Origin: Litomosoides sigmodontis
Lineage: Eukaryota; Nematoda; Chromadorea; Rhabditida; Onchocercidae
Length of the DNA stretch: 64,000 nt
Reading direction: 5' to 3'
Assembly: GCA_963070105.1 (NCBI GenBank)
Contig: OY718805.1
Span: forward strand, 5,638,001 to 5,702,000
The notes beneath the pieces are model-generated. The model was not told the origin of the DNA. It worked only from the letters and a program-made list of their open reading frames with translations, and did no database searches. Shown here one piece after another: positions 38,404 to 64,000 of this stretch (positions are counted from its first letter, which is position 1; each line of letters begins with the position of its first letter). The position numbers and the translations under genes are program-made.

Positions 38404-40269
38404 GTGAAAGAAAAAAAATGAAAAAAAAAAACAATAAAATGTCAGTCATCCAATTGTCTCGCCAACCCCGTGCTTTGAATATTAATGTTTCATCAGTGCC
38501 TCACTTGTGATCAACTATGATGATCACCGAAAAAGAGACATCCAATGAGTCGCTGTCAAGAGGTCCTCATTGGGGCAGTTTGGAAGAGCTCGTAACTTCA
38601 CCTGGACATTAAGAAAGCAAAATTCAGTTGAAATTAAATTGTTCAGCAGTGTTTGACGGCGAACAGATTAACTTTTCTAGCTGATATGAAGGAGCGTATT
38701 TTCCAAGTTACTAGTTAAATGAATACTTTTTAATAATTTCGTGAAAAAGAAACTTCCTTCCAAGCAATTACATTACTTTTCATCGTTTAATGAAATTTGG
38801 TCAGTTTATCATACTTTTGCATTTCTGTAAGATATGGAGAAAAGAGGAAAAACAGAGGCTTCCCATCGAAGAGTTTCACAGGTGGGACAAGCTTGAATTT
38901 TGGAATCTTTCACCTTTCCTTCACCTAATAAAGGTTTCCAAAATCAAGAGATTACTGAATGTCATTATAGATGAAAATTCATTCAGAGTTCGTGGGATAA
39001 GAAAAGTGGGAAAGTAAAATACTAAAAGATGAACTTCTCCCTTATCACCTTACGACAATTTTTTTTAAGTCGTCATCTGTAGATTCCGCCAGCATACTTT
39101 ATATTTTAAATCAACCATGGCCATTTTTACCAAAATGTCTCTCCTTCACGGCCGGAGACAGCAACAGACCCCGAAACCCCTCTCTCCAACTTAATCTTCA
39201 CGTCCGTCATTCCCCAGCCCGTTCCAAAATTTCACGGTCGGTCCAACTTCATTTATCAGTGAGTTTCTAGCGGTGCCTTGCGACACTGTCGATTGCTTTC
39301 TGTCGTGAGTATTGAATGGGAGGGTACTGAAAGGGAGAAATTGGCGAATTTCGCTGGGCAAATTTCTTCGTCGTTTCATTTTGCGCTTTTTAGCCTTATC
39401 GATCACGTTCGTCATAAGTAGAGGCTCTGCGAGTGGGAGTAGTTAGAGGACGATGGTGGACTTTCCGTTACATTTTGATTTGTGACATTGCAAAATGGAG
39501 AAAGAAAGGGAGATGGGAAGAAAGAAGAGCGAAAAAGTTGCCCATTCGCCCTGATTCTCTCTGATTCCGTCCCCGATCAATTGCTTTCTGCGCAGATTCT
39601 CTCCTCGGCTTTCATGCATCATTTCCTTCTCCTTTCCCTCTGTGTTTTTTTCTGCTGACCCGTATGTGTGACTTTTTAAAGTTGTTTGAAATGCAATGGA
39701 AGTAGCAACTTTGGCATATAAGATGAGATTACTGAGTTGATCGATTGGTTACTTGCCGCATATCTCTCCGCACCGTTCCATTGCCAACCGGTGGTATTTT
39801 CGAATCAAAGCTGTAAATTTGTATGAAATATTATTTTGTTTCGTTCAGAATACAACGAGCTTTTTTGTTGTATTAATTTGCAAGTGCGTTAATTGGAAAA
39901 GATTCCTGAAGTCATAGGATGGGAGGAAGAATGAAGGAGAAAGCCGATAAAGTTTTTATTTATTCCGAGTGTTTATATCCGAAATCATTTATTTATTCAA
40001 GTTTAGCAACAGCTTTCAGTACTGCGCTGATTTTCTCAGTATAATTTTAGTGGAAAATATGGCATGCTTTGAATTAGAGAACTTGAGGAGTTCAGATGAA
40101 AAAAACTTGGAAAAGTTCAGATGAAACCAGAGATCGGTTGTTATATTTTAGTAGAGGCCTATAAATGTGTTACTTGTAGTGTTTGGTTGTTAGTAATTTT
40201 TTGTATGTGACTTAAATAGCGCATGTTGATATGTGCTGTATGTATAATAAGAGTTTAAGTTCGAAAAGG

Positions 40270-43200
40270 ATGAAGCTTCCATCAAATGTTGAAGGTCAGT
40301 ATTTGTATAAGTCGGAAAGAATGTTTCAGTCTCTCTTTATGCTATTTTGTTGAATAAAAGTGTAGATATGGTTGCAGCAGCAGTTGATTATGCAAATCAC
40401 TTCTGGGTAAGCCTTTAATATCTGTCAACTTTTTTATCGAATAGAAGATTTAATATTCAAAACTATTTCCCTAAATAAATTGTGGAAATTGCTTCATTTT
40501 AATCGCGAAACTGATGGACTTGTAAATAGAATCTTTATTGAAGACGATGACATGATATCAGAATACCAGTTCAGATGAACTGGACAAATAACTTGCAAAT
40601 TCTCTTAAAGAGTTTGAGGATTTAATCCTTTATTAAGCTTGCTTAAGTGAAATAAAATATGCTTGCTTAAGTGAAATAAAATATGTTACTGGAACTGTTT
40701 ATTAGGGTCAGAAACACCATGGATATCATGTTTTATATGAGAATCTGAAACATGAAGAAGAATCCGTGCAAGAATTAGCACAGTTTGTAAAGGAAAGAGC
40801 GACATACGAGGAAGAGTGGAACAAATTCTTGAATAAATGTATTGCTAAGGTATTTTTTCTTGTAATCTGATATATATGTGCTTGAACAAAACTTGCCGTT
40901 ATATCTACTCCACTGGTTGAGGAAGCATATAATTTTGAACATATTTTGGTGGTTTGTTTTTAACAAAAAAAGCAGTATGTTTTTAAATAAGTTATTCAGA
41001 AAACTTACTTAGCGTATTATAGACAAATGGGCTGGTTGCGCCGAGTTCAATGTTTTCAAATGCATGGCTTGTAACGAAGAATACAATGGAACTTTTGACA
41101 GAAATACAAGCATCCTTCTATATTACATTGCAACATCTACTGAAAGATGTTAGTAATAATCATAGCCTTTAAAAGAACCACTCAAAATTATCGGTGTCTG
41201 TAATTCAAGAATCCGAAAGTCCATGGCGTCAAGGTTTTTCAGGTTTTTAAGTATCACGATGATTTTGTGCGGTCAAGAAAAAAAATGAAGGAACAAGATG
41301 TTATAGATGCAGTAAATTTAATGCAAACCACTACTACCTGCCTGCAAAAAGTGTGAAACTTATTGAATTCAAATTTTATGAAAAAAAACGTAACTTGCTA
41401 CCTCAAAAAAATCTAGCCAATGGAGTTGTTTGTTTGATTTTGGTTATGTTTGTATGATTATTTAGTATTTTATTTGTTATAGTCAGTTGTAATTAGAACA
41501 TGAATTTCGTATTACATTTAAATAAATAGATTTTTGACTTCAATCCCTAATCAACTTTATCTATTAATTCAGTCGAAAGAAACATATGCACAACGGGTAA
41601 ATGAACTGGAACGTTTAAAAAAGGAAAATGCCACACCAAAGGATATTTCAAAGGTAATGGCCTATCGCATCTTTTCAAAGGGCTTTGGTTCTTCATAACA
41701 AGAACCAATAACAAGATCAAGTTGGTAGTCCTCCACTTTTGTGGAGCTGTACTTTAAATTTTTGTACTTTTCAGGCTGAAAATAAGTTAAACAAATCACA
41801 TGATGAATATAAGGGTTATGTAGACAAATATGGGCGCGTACGGGCTGATTTTGAAGAAAAAATGATTAAAGCAACGCGATTGTTTCAAGCACATGATAAG
41901 GCCTTTTTGCTGCAGATGAAAGCGTTTATGGCAGTATTTGCGCGTGCACTGGATGAGTCTGCATCTGCTACATCACAGGTTTAGATTTTTGTTATAATTG
42001 AACACTTCGTTCCTTAATTAGTTTTATCTTTGCAAACATCTCCTTTTTGTTGGTAACTTTCTCTTTCTTTATCATTTTTGAAGGTATGTGCTCTGTATCG
42101 GGATTCGGTTGATAATTTGGATATTGACGGGATGCTGATTAAGTTTGTCGAAACAAAGGGAACAGGCAAAGATCGGCCAGGTAGTTTCACGTTTTTGAAC
42201 TTAGGTCACAGAAATTGCAGAATATTTAAATAACAATGATTTTTGAATTCCTTCTATTTTTACAGCTGAAAATTTGTCATTGGTTAGTAGTCACTTCCTT
42301 ATTTTAATTGATCACTTAATAAGAAAGCTCGCTTAATTTTTTTGTTTTGCAGAATTTGCTGTTTTTGAAGAAATTGATATTGCTAAAGATATTAATGCAT
42401 CTGTTGTGTTGGGTCTATGTTCCTCCGACTTATTAACAGCTGAACAAGGACCCGCTCCTACGGACGATCACTTACCTAGTGCACCTAATTTCGGGACACT
42501 TGGGACCAATACGTTTGATTCATGGAGCAGTGAAACTAATGCTTTGAAAGTTCAGGTTCGTAGTCCTCATTTTTTCTGCGAAGATTAATATAAAACACTG
42601 CCTAATTTTTTGTTTTTCCGCTAAACGCAGTAAGATTTAAATTATTTATTTGCAACAAAGTGAAGAAGTGTTCATGATTTAATTAGTTCATTACTTCTGC
42701 AGCCTTCGCCAGTAGCAAGCGATAACAGTTCTTCAACCGCAGCTAACGTTGGTCCTGGATCTTTGCCGTTCTCAGCATCATTAGGCCGGCAGAAATTGTC
42801 GTTATGGTTGCCCGGCAAAAGGAAAAAATATGCATCACAAAGCAGTTTGCCAGCAACAGAACTTTCACATCAAGAATTTAGTCACAGTCAGTCAGAATCT
42901 TTGGGTCCGTTTTGTTTCCTTTCATATTTCATTGCGAAGTTAGAATGCGTGTTAGAATTAGAGATTATTTAATATGTTTCTGTTTAGGTTTCCTAAAGAA
43001 ATATCGGAGCAAGCATAAAAAGTCAAATACAGATATCACTGCATCTAGTGCAGACGGCCAAGCGTATGTTTTATTTCCGAAAATATATTAGATATTTACT
43101 ATCGTTTCATTAAATATGAAAACATTATTGTAAATTGAATTAGTAATGGCTTAGTGTCAGAACTAATATTCGTTTCATAAATTTCATGTTTGGCTCTGTT

Positions 43201-46200
43201 TGGTATGTATGGACGTACTGCTAATAAATAGCACTATATGATCGAATAATATTGCTAATGCATCATTTACTTTTGCTTCATCTTGCTTTTAAAGTTAAAC
43301 AATTTTTCCAGCAACGAAGACTCAAAAAGCACTGCAAGTAGTAGCAAGAGTGAAGAAAAACATGTTAGTTTTGGACAGTTTTTTTTTATTCAGATTTTGG
43401 ATTACAGATTTGTATCAAACATTACGGTGTGTGTTACTTGAAAGCGATACTGTAATTGTGTTGTGGTTTTAATATCTTTAGTTTGTTACAACAAATGGTT
43501 CTCTTAACATTCTGGACTCTACTGTAAGTGTAGCACGGCGACACCCTATTGTGATGCCAGCAGAAGATAATGATGATGAAGGTGCCGGTGATAATTTCGG
43601 CCAGTCACATTGGAGTAGCTGCACAGAATCTTCCGGTACAATATTTCGCTATTCTACTTCTGGTTTTAAATATACAAGATAATAAGTAACTTATTCTTGT
43701 TTTCTGTATTTTCAGATGATGATGAAGACCTACAGCAAGCGTCCAAATTACGTCACATAAGTATTAAACCTCTTAGTGAATCTAAAACTAACATTACCGC
43801 ATCCGTTGATGAGCTTCGAGACGCGATCGGAAATATCATGTTACATTCTACGACTTTCAGCAGAAGCAGTACTTTTGATTGTGCAAGTTTTTCATATTCT
43901 TAATTTCTAATTTATTATAAAAGTTAGATATATTCTTCTCCTTCATTTAGGATCCGTGGTCCTCCACACGTCGTTTAGCACCTTTAAACCCAGATCTGGA
44001 AGGGACAGTTCGACCACTTCGTGCTGCACTTACCGGTGATGACCATATTCGAGGAAAACATTTAGGTAATCCTCATTCTCTTCATTGTTTACATTCATTA
44101 TAGCACAACTAGAAGATTTTTTTGGTTGATTAGTTCTCATGGCAGCTGAAATTAATTTGTTTTCCTTTAGATTCCTATAATTCGTCGTCGTCATTTCTCT
44201 TTCCGACATCTGGTTCAAATATAGCTCGAGCTCGACCTCATAGTAGTACCCCAACACCTGGAACAACTAATTTAACATTACAAACATGTGACACTTCATC
44301 AGTTCAACACTGTAGTCGAATGGTAAGACTTTTTTGCTAAAGCCTATTACAGAAAAAGTCCTTATGGCTGATGATTTTTAAACTAACACGTATTCCGTGC
44401 TGCTGACAGAGAAGATGTACAATGTTATAGAATAAATTTTGGCTTTAAAATTACTGTTAATTGAGCACAGGTCGATATAAATACGATTTATATGTATTGA
44501 ACGTGACTCTAATTACTTGGATTTAATTTTTTGTCATTTAAAGAATTCACTGGGAAATGAACAAGCATTTTCTCGAACTCAGTCAACTGCATTCCTAGAA
44601 TACCCCACTGCTATAGAAACACCCTTCATGATGTCATCATCGAATTTATTGAGCGCTTCAGCTATAATAACAGAGAATCGGATTCCTGTTGCAATGGCTG
44701 TTAATGAATACATACATGCTTGGTTCAGGGGAACAGATCCAGCAAAGTAAGTGAAAGAACTTAGTAAAGAGAGAACTGGAATATGTTATTTTAAATAATA
44801 TTTAAGGACAGCTGATATACGTTCTTTAATTATCCGAAAGTGTTATGAATTTTGCAGGACGACGGTCCGAGTTTTCGGTTCTGTTCTTGTGTCGTTCCCA
44901 GCGACTGTAGTTCCCGCTCTAACTGACCTCACCTCTGACATTGATCCACTTGTCGTAACGTTGAAAAATGCAGACAAAATCAAAACTATTTCGCCGAACA
45001 GTCAGGTAGCATCTCCAGGGAAATCGTTTTGCATGCTGTAAAATAAATTGGAGTATTCTACTTAGTAACAATCTTAACACTCATAAAAGAAAAATTTATC
45101 AGTTTAAAAGCAAAGACGATTAAAAAGCAAAGATCGAATATCTTGATGAGTAGAATTGATCAGTAGGATCAGTAGAATGATCAGTAGAATAGTAGTTTGG
45201 TCAGTAGAATTACTTTGAAATAGCAATGTTTGAAAGTAGTGCAATAATGGGATTAAGACTAAAAACAGTGCGACATATTGCTTTTAATGAAATTGTTTTT
45301 AGTTGATTTCGCAAGTTATTGATGCGTTCGCTACTCCATACACGTTCACATTTGAGAAAACACAGCTAGCTGAATGGTTGTCTGCTCGCAAGGTTGAGAG
45401 ACCAGATTCTCAGTTCTTCAATGCAGAGGTAACTTTCATAATTTATGCGTAAAAGAAACAAGAATTCCAAATCATCCTCGAAAATGAAGCACTTATTTTT
45501 CATCTGCTTCAGGTTCTGACATATGAAGTAAAGGAGCCTGCAGTTCCACCTCTTATTTTAATAGTCTATTGGAAATTGGAGACACATAATACTGATTTAA
45601 GAATTGACTATCGATTAAATACGGATAGCAATATCGATTGTTCTCTTGTCAATGTTGTTTTCACAACAAAGGTGGAGGGTTCTGTAATCAGCGTTATTGC
45701 TGATCCCAATGCTGAATGGTAAGTATCGAAAAAAAACAGTGGGATGTGAACTTTTATTATATATTTATAATGATTATAAATCAAAGCTTGGAAACTGGTT
45801 GAAAAAACCAAAATTCGAAATGACGAACTTAGGTTTAGGGGGTCTGTGATCCTTAAATTTGAGCTCTCGCCAGTTATAAAATCCCACGAGTTGACAGTGA
45901 AATGAGTGTTCCAGGTCACCGTCGGACAACATATTATCCTGGAGGTTGTCTGAACTCTCTCGAGATGGTGAGTGTAGTGGCTCACTGAAAGCGAGAATTT
46001 CGCTTTCTAGCGGTCCTGCAACTGCCTCGCAAACCTTTGTTCAGTTTCAGGTAAATATTAAAGGTTTTGCTTTGATAAAAGTGTTTTCCTACCATGAATT
46101 TTTATTCATTTTGAGTGCTACCTTCACCTTCTTTACTGCTGTCATGAAGTACTTTCGATCATACTTTGATGGTACTGTGAATTGTCATTTATTGCGTGTA

Positions 46201-46423
46201 AAAAACACAGCTGACCCAACTCTCTTCTCTGCTGTAGAAAAACTTTTGTAATTCGCAGCTTTGATTATTCAATATGAATATATTGATTTATTTATAGACA
46301 TCAAATGTAACTATATCTGGTGCGGACGTAACTATTACAAGAGACGATTTTTATCATTTATCTATGGTACGACGAAACATTTTCTCGGGCAAATATTTCT
46401 GTGATGCAGAAATCTGTAGTTAA
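40270..46423 (+). CDS. fcho-1: FCHo endocytic nucleator (F-BAR plus mu-homology domain)
   Basis: Twenty-three exons: 40270-40294, 40366-40406, 40706-40849, 41023-41148, 41243-41350, 41573-41653, 41775-41978, 42084-42180, 42266-42286, 42353-42555, 42703-42904, 42988-43063, 43312-43363, 43482-43635, 43716-43882, 43951-44065, 44171-44322, 44544-44746, 44858-45005, 45303-45428, 45513-45718, 45915-46050 and 46298-46423. All phases close at 970 residues. The F-BAR coiled coil spans about 1-270 (ANHFWGQKHHGYHVLYENLK, FVKERATYEEEW, NELERLKKENATPKD, KFVETKGTGKDRP). A long Ser-rich linker follows, with a basic patch and a DPW motif at 568-570, a typical AP-2-binding signal. The mu-homology domain runs from about 700 (PVAMAVNEYIHAWFRGTDPAK) to the end. 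FCHo binds PI(4,5)P2 membranes, opens AP-2 and starts clathrin pits. The intron before DPW begins with GC. Confidence 0.94.
40637..40684. repeat. Perfect 24 bp tandem duplication in FCHO intron 2
   Basis: The unit GCTTGCTTAAGTGAAATAAA plus ATAT occurs at 40637-40660 and again at 40661-40684 with no mismatch, ending 21 bp before exon 3. Confidence 0.95.
43883..43950 (+). other. GC-AG intron in FCHO, next to the DPW exon
   Basis: Exon 15 ends with TGT followed by GCAAGT. The next exon must be read as GAT CCG TGG (DPW); the other two frames stop at once or soon. The GTs at 43881 and 43887 give the wrong phase. GCAAGT is the classic GC-donor context. Confidence 0.88.
45133..45225. repeat. Degenerate GATCAGTAGAAT short tandem repeat in an FCHO intron
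   Basis: Variants of GATCAGTAGAAT (AGTAGGATC, GGTCAGTAGAAT) are repeated about seven times in the intron between exons 19 and 20. Confidence 0.85.
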
Positions 46424-47172
46424 TAATGCAGTTATGGTTAGATGCAATATTTTACTTAATCTATAGTAAAATTGTTATTTTCATTCCTATAGTACTGATT
46501 TTCTCATTGCGTTTATGAGGGAAAATAACATCATAGTAATTAGGAAAGAGAGATGTCCCTCCCCTTCCCCCTCGCTTAATTCTAACGTTTTTCTTTCTCA
46601 ATAGCATCAATTTATCGTTGTCAAAATATAAGTTATAATGCGCCATTTGACACGCTGCCTTGTGATTTTACGCTTATTTTGTCATGGTTAAAGTAATGCT
46701 TTTTTTTAAGAAATTAAAAAGAGATTCTTCAAAAAGAAGGTTACTAGATATTTAAGAGAGTAATAACGCAAAGCAGCACGGTTCTTATTTCACTAGACAT
46801 AAATGTTGGAAATCAAAAAAAAAATGGGAACCGTATCATTATCAGATTGAATGGTCATGAATGTTCGTGTTAATTATTCAAATTTTGGAAATTTAAAGAA
46901 ATAAACAGTGATATTGCTGAGACCAACTTTTCTCTCAAAAACAAGAATATGATGTTTGTTATTTCATCATAAACTAGCGTTATGGAGCGAATATTTATAG
47001 AAAATTTGGGATGTGGTGTACTCATAGCAATCTTGCTTCTAATCTTATCGATTTAATTCATGCTTATCAAGCATCTACTCGACATTTCGTAATTCTCACA
47101 AGGATCTCACATTTCTAATATCTAACTACTGGTTGCCAAATCGAGTCGGCGAGTTCGAATACAGGCCAAACA
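46424..47172. other. Convergent 3' regions of FCHO and pecanex
   Basis: The two genes end facing each other. An AATAAA at 46900-46905 on the plus strand could serve FCHO. No exon or RNA gene was seen. Confidence 0.5.
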
Positions 47173-60245
<13,073 letters not shown>

Positions 60246-60249
<4 letters not shown>

Positions 60250-60266
60250 CTCTTGGTTGTCATCAT
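60246..60266 (-). promoter_or_regulatory. Six-codon upstream ORF overlapping the pecanex start
   Basis: Two ATGs at 60266 and 60263 precede the pecanex ATG in another frame. The reading ATG-ATG-ACA-ACC-AAG-AGA-TGA ends inside the pecanex start (ATGA overlap). It lies within the likely leader, since the first acceptor-like TTAAATAG is just before it. If used, it would lower translation or force restart. Confidence 0.5.
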
Positions 60267-60961
60267 ATGGCTATTTAATAAATCCATGAATACTAAATCC
60301 GTCACAACCAATTTTTAAAGTTATCAAAATCGTAGAACACGTTACACTGCTGTCCCACACAGTGATTCAAACTGTTTCTTAGCAAAAACGTCCTGCAGTT
60401 ATCTATTCACCAACACCATTACTTCAGCGACTTTGACAAATTACTGTTTTTTAAACCACCGCTCCTGCGTAACGTAGAGGAGTGAAGTTTTCACGGGCGG
60501 CAATATAAATGGGAAGTGATGAGCTGGCGGGAACACACTTGCTTTCAAATGTGAGCAGGTGGACCACGGAAAATCTGGTTGCCCTTTTAGTCATTTTTAA
60601 ATCGGTTTGGAATAGGCGACTTGCTTTATCTGGTTATGAAATTAAGAGATTTGTAAAGTGAAAATTTCCTTCACCATCTATCCTACTCCAAGTCCATCTC
60701 CCACACCCACTACCGACCATTTCATAGGTTTTTAATATTTATTAATGTCCCTTACATTCATCGTCTTAATTACTGCAAATAATCAGTGCTAGATTAATTT
60801 CAACATGTCTCATAAAATATGCTCTGTAACACCTAACTTAAGTATTGCAGTGAATCAGGATAATTGACAACTTGATCCTACCAATTTTTATGCAATAGAC
60901 TACATATATGTATGTTGTACTTTATCACTTAATTCTAATTTAATTCACGTCAACAATCTCA
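60250..60961. promoter_or_regulatory. Divergent promoter region, pecanex and beta-propeller gene
   Basis: About 0.7 kb separates two divergent starts. It includes a C-rich stretch at 60670-60725 (CCATC, CTCCCACACCC). No exon is seen. It probably drives both genes. Confidence 0.5.
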
Positions 60962-63900
60962 ATGAGCTTTTTCCAATGGGCGGAAGTGAAAGACGCAAAT
61001 ATTGTAACAGAAGAGGCGATAGAATCCAACGGTCGCATGTGCTATTAACTACTGTTTTCAATCATCATTACTTCTAGATATCAACCGTTTTCGGATATGT
61101 CGACTGTTCTGGGTACTCGATTCATCAACGTAACAACGCCTAACGATGGCGACGAAACAACAAATCTGACATTCTCCAAGCAAAAATGTCACAGTTTATA
61201 CGAGTCAAGCATAGTTGCATCAATATACGGTAAAATTTTTTTGAAATGAGGAAAGCTAAAATCAATTAAAATGTTTTCGAAATATCTTACTGAAAATTAC
61301 TGAAAATAATACTTTACGGCGAATGTTTGTGAGTAAAACAAGATCATTTGAATGCCTGTCGATCTAAAAGAGATGATGTATTGTAGAAGCCGGGTATATA
61401 ATAAAAGATTAGTTACAGCATAATATAATGATGAATTGATTCTTTGATTAGCTGAGCATACTCAGATGATGATGGATCATACACGGAATCTGTACAAAAT
61501 GAAAGTGGAGATTGCGAAAGATTGGAAAGTAAAAATGATGAATCTAAAATGGAGCGAAAAGAGAGATCTGTGTTAAGCGATATTAATACTGATGGTGATT
61601 TGTTGGCAGTTGCAATAGGCGAAGATATTTCAATATTTAGTTTTGATTGTGGTACGAGATTTATCGTCACAGTGCATCTTGGAGGTGAGATAGTTCATGG
61701 ATTGTCTGAATATGTGTACCTGAATTATTAAGCTGGAAGCTCGGATTGCATAAATCATATAGTTGAGAGGAATTCAGGCATCTTTTTTTACAAATGTTCT
61801 CATAATTTCTAATGCTTTTCATTACTAAATCCGAAACGTCCAAATGTGAGATTTCTTGTTAATGGATTATTGTTTTTTGCAATCACAGTTAGCTGTCTAA
61901 GCATATAGTATTTCAGAAAATATTAATTTGGTTGCTATAAAATTCATGCCTGTTGTGAATTTAATTGTACTTTTGACGAACTGTGGAAACGTGATGTTTC
62001 TTAGTATCGGTTCCAACCGTATAATACATCGAGTGGTAATGATCTTTTTCAATTTTTTCCTTGCAGAATGTATGATAGGTTGAAGCTGAAAGCGATATCA
62101 AATGTTTCAGAAGCAGAAAAATTTTATTTGATTTGTTTATTTTTAAGCATGTCTTGTTTTTTATTTAGAAGTTAATGGAAAATGGGCAAATTCAAGGTGC
62201 ATCTATCAGCTGTGATATGCAGCTCGAAGATGTCCAGATGTGCGTCGTTTTGGAAAGCGGTGAAGTCTATTCATTTTTTTTTCCGAATTACTCCAAATAT
62301 TTTCATGCAGAACAAGAAAGTGAAATCGAAATATCAAACAGAATGAAGGTTTTTAATTTTCATGAATATAGTAAGAAATTTTAATAATGTCATGAATGGT
62401 CATAATATGAAGTACCACGATTTCTAAATTCGATGCATTCGCGTTTTTATTTCAGGCTTGATACTGCGGTATTTGCTCATCGAAATATTTTTTTTAATGA
62501 ACAGTATTTCCTGTTATGTTTTAGGGCATGGCAAAGATGGTTTGGAAACAATTTGACATACATTACACCGGTAGAGACTGTGCAATCATTAGTCATCTAA
62601 ATGCTCTTTTGCTTGTAAAATTTTCAATTTTCATAAAACTTAACTTTAATTCAATAAATTAGAAATACTGAATTTAGTTGATTTTGAATGAAGCGTCCCA
62701 CTCATTAATGACATGTGTCTTATCTTGTGTATTGCGATTTGCTAGTCACTACAAAAAAAGGCGAAATGGAATATTTTTCGCTTAAAGCTGAATGCAATGG
62801 TAAAAAATCAACCTGTAAAAATCATTTTGCCACTTTTTTTTTAAGTTCTTACCACACAATAAGACACAAGAAATTTATTTTCAAATCAACAAGTTACTTT
62901 CTACTCAATGTATATAATTTCATGGTAGATATATCATGCTTTCTTTTATCAGCTGTCATCGGAACAGAACGCAGGAGTAGCATTGCTTGATATAGCTGCA
63001 GAAGTATTGGAAAAAGCTCCAAGTGACTTTTATTCATCCGGTGAGCACTGAAATTCTTTGTCAGAACAAAAATACTTTTCCTAAAAGAAGTTTTTTCTGT
63101 TTTCGTGCAAAGTGTTTGTACGCATTATAGTGAAGCAGAATAATTTTTCTTTGAAGCAGATAAACTTACAAGTGTTGAATTGATATTAAGATGTTACTAA
63201 CTTGGCTTTAGATATTTTGGTCCCTTAATTCCAGATATTTCGGGCATCGCACGAATTCGACATCTTACCCATCGTGACAAGCACACATCTCGTGTCATTT
63301 TCCAATTTATCATGGCTTTAACAACAGATGGACGATTGCTAATTTGGGACGCAATAACAACTGTGCTGATTTCATCAGTTGCTCTTCTGAAAATTGGTGA
63401 AATAGCCAAAGATTTCATAATTTTTGACAGTGTTCCAGATAGAGAAGGCAGAATAAATGAAAAAACCAAACTAGTACTTCTTTTTACGGATCGCGAAGGA
63501 ACATGCCAAGTAAGTTTCAATCTTTCGGACCGTAAAATTCTTTTACACGCGTGTGAAGATTAAATCTATATGATTTTAGCTTCAAATTCGCAATTTTCTA
63601 ACATGTGATGTAATTTATACGAAGGTGGTGAGCGACACAATCCTGTTGCTGAATAAGGTAACACGTGAGGAAGGATTGGTACTTTTTATACAACTCTTTG
63701 CATATGGATGTAGGTACGTGATTTGCCATAATTGTTCGAGTGACAAATATCTAATTGTTTCGTGAAAAAAATAAATATATAATTCAGTTTCATCTTTTAA
63801 GCTAGCACTAATTGGCTATTTCAAAATTAAATCAAAATAAAGGCGATGTACGATGTCGAAATATTTAAGGTTTTGCGAGCTATTTGATGCGTGGCGATAT

Positions 63901-64000
63901 TTTTTGAGTGCCTATGTTTCCACTCTTTAAGACAAAGGCTTTTTTCTCAGCAGCAGATGCTATGATCTTACATTGATAACTACTCTGTCGAAAAATAAAT
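60962..64000 (+). CDS. Beta-propeller protein, N-terminal part; possibly ROD/KNTC1 (partial)
   Basis: Exons that join in phase: 60962-61038, 61078-61229, 61466-61684, 61917-62035, 62169-62348, 62525-62570, 62746-62799, 62975-63040, 63235-63509 and 63580-63709. The gene continues past the window edge. Repeated blade-like strands are seen: DGDLLAVAIGEDISIFSF, NLIVLLTNCGNVMFLS, MCVVLESGEVYSFFF, MALTTDGRLLIWDAITT. These are followed by LVLLFTDREGTCQLQIRNF. The spacing and the late LQIRNF block remind me of the N-terminal propeller of ROD (KNTC1), the kinetochore RZZ subunit that controls dynein and the spindle checkpoint. I rate this only about even; another WD40-type protein is possible. The first junction implies a 39-nt intron; otherwise translation could start at 61097 after a trans-splice at 61078. 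Confidence 0.55.

Larger units (their letters stand above)
36172..40269. promoter_or_regulatory. 4.1 kb divergent region between CTR and FCHO
   Basis: The largest gene-free stretch here lies between two divergent genes. It contains a 24-25 bp direct repeat (36657 and 38379) and polypurine/polypyrimidine stretches at about 39130-39190 and 39480-39650. An open frame with many Cys (38021-38305) lacks an early ATG. No RNA gene was recognised. Enhancers or 5' UTR exons of either gene could be here. Confidence 0.45.

Noticed and set aside
43877..43890. Normal GT donors at 43881 and 43887 in FCHO
   Set aside because: One makes an immediate stop, the other soon meets a stop; only the GC donor keeps the DPW frame.

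Overview
The window looks like nuclear DNA of a nematode. It is AT-rich, its genes are split into many short exons by mostly 50-600 bp introns, and acceptors have the compact TTTTCAG/TTTTTAG form. One gene belongs to the nematode-type GSK3-like kinase branch, and several starts sit a few bases after an acceptor-like motif, as expected for spliced-leader trans-splicing. I guess a clade III (spirurid/filarial) worm from base composition and intron style, but nothing here proves it. I saw no tRNA, rRNA, CRISPR, transposase or viral genes.

Left part (1-22 kb): on the minus strand lie a GSK3-like kinase (278-1437) and, just upstream of it, a PDZ-domain protein (about 1704-4435). On the plus strand come the branched-chain keto-acid dehydrogenase E2 subunit DBT (6147-11499) and a 20-exon gene for an unrecognised protein of about 1,187 residues (13856-22058).

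Middle part (23-36 kb): four minus-strand housekeeping genes follow one another. In transcription order they are a CTR copper transporter (36171-35296), TFIIE alpha (34009-31498), NAC beta/BTF3 (29404-28211) and TRAPPC13 (26828-22981). Gaps are 1.3-2.1 kb.

Right part (36-64 kb): after a 4.1 kb gene-free stretch comes FCHO on the plus strand (40270-46423, 23 exons), an F-BAR/mu-homology endocytic nucleator. It converges on a very large pecanex gene on the minus strand (60249-47173, 37 exons, about 2,082 residues). Pecanex shares a 0.7 kb divergent promoter region with a beta-propeller gene, possibly ROD/KNTC1, that runs off the right edge.

Exons were joined by hand from splice motifs, reading phase and family similarity. 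For nine genes all phases close exactly. That reconstruction shows four GC-AG introns among about 112, apparently well above the usual rate, in four otherwise conserved genes. The genes do not form one pathway; they are a mixed housekeeping neighbourhood. The most novel items are the unrecognised 1,187-residue protein, the GC-AG introns, and unusual residues in the kinase and the copper transporter.
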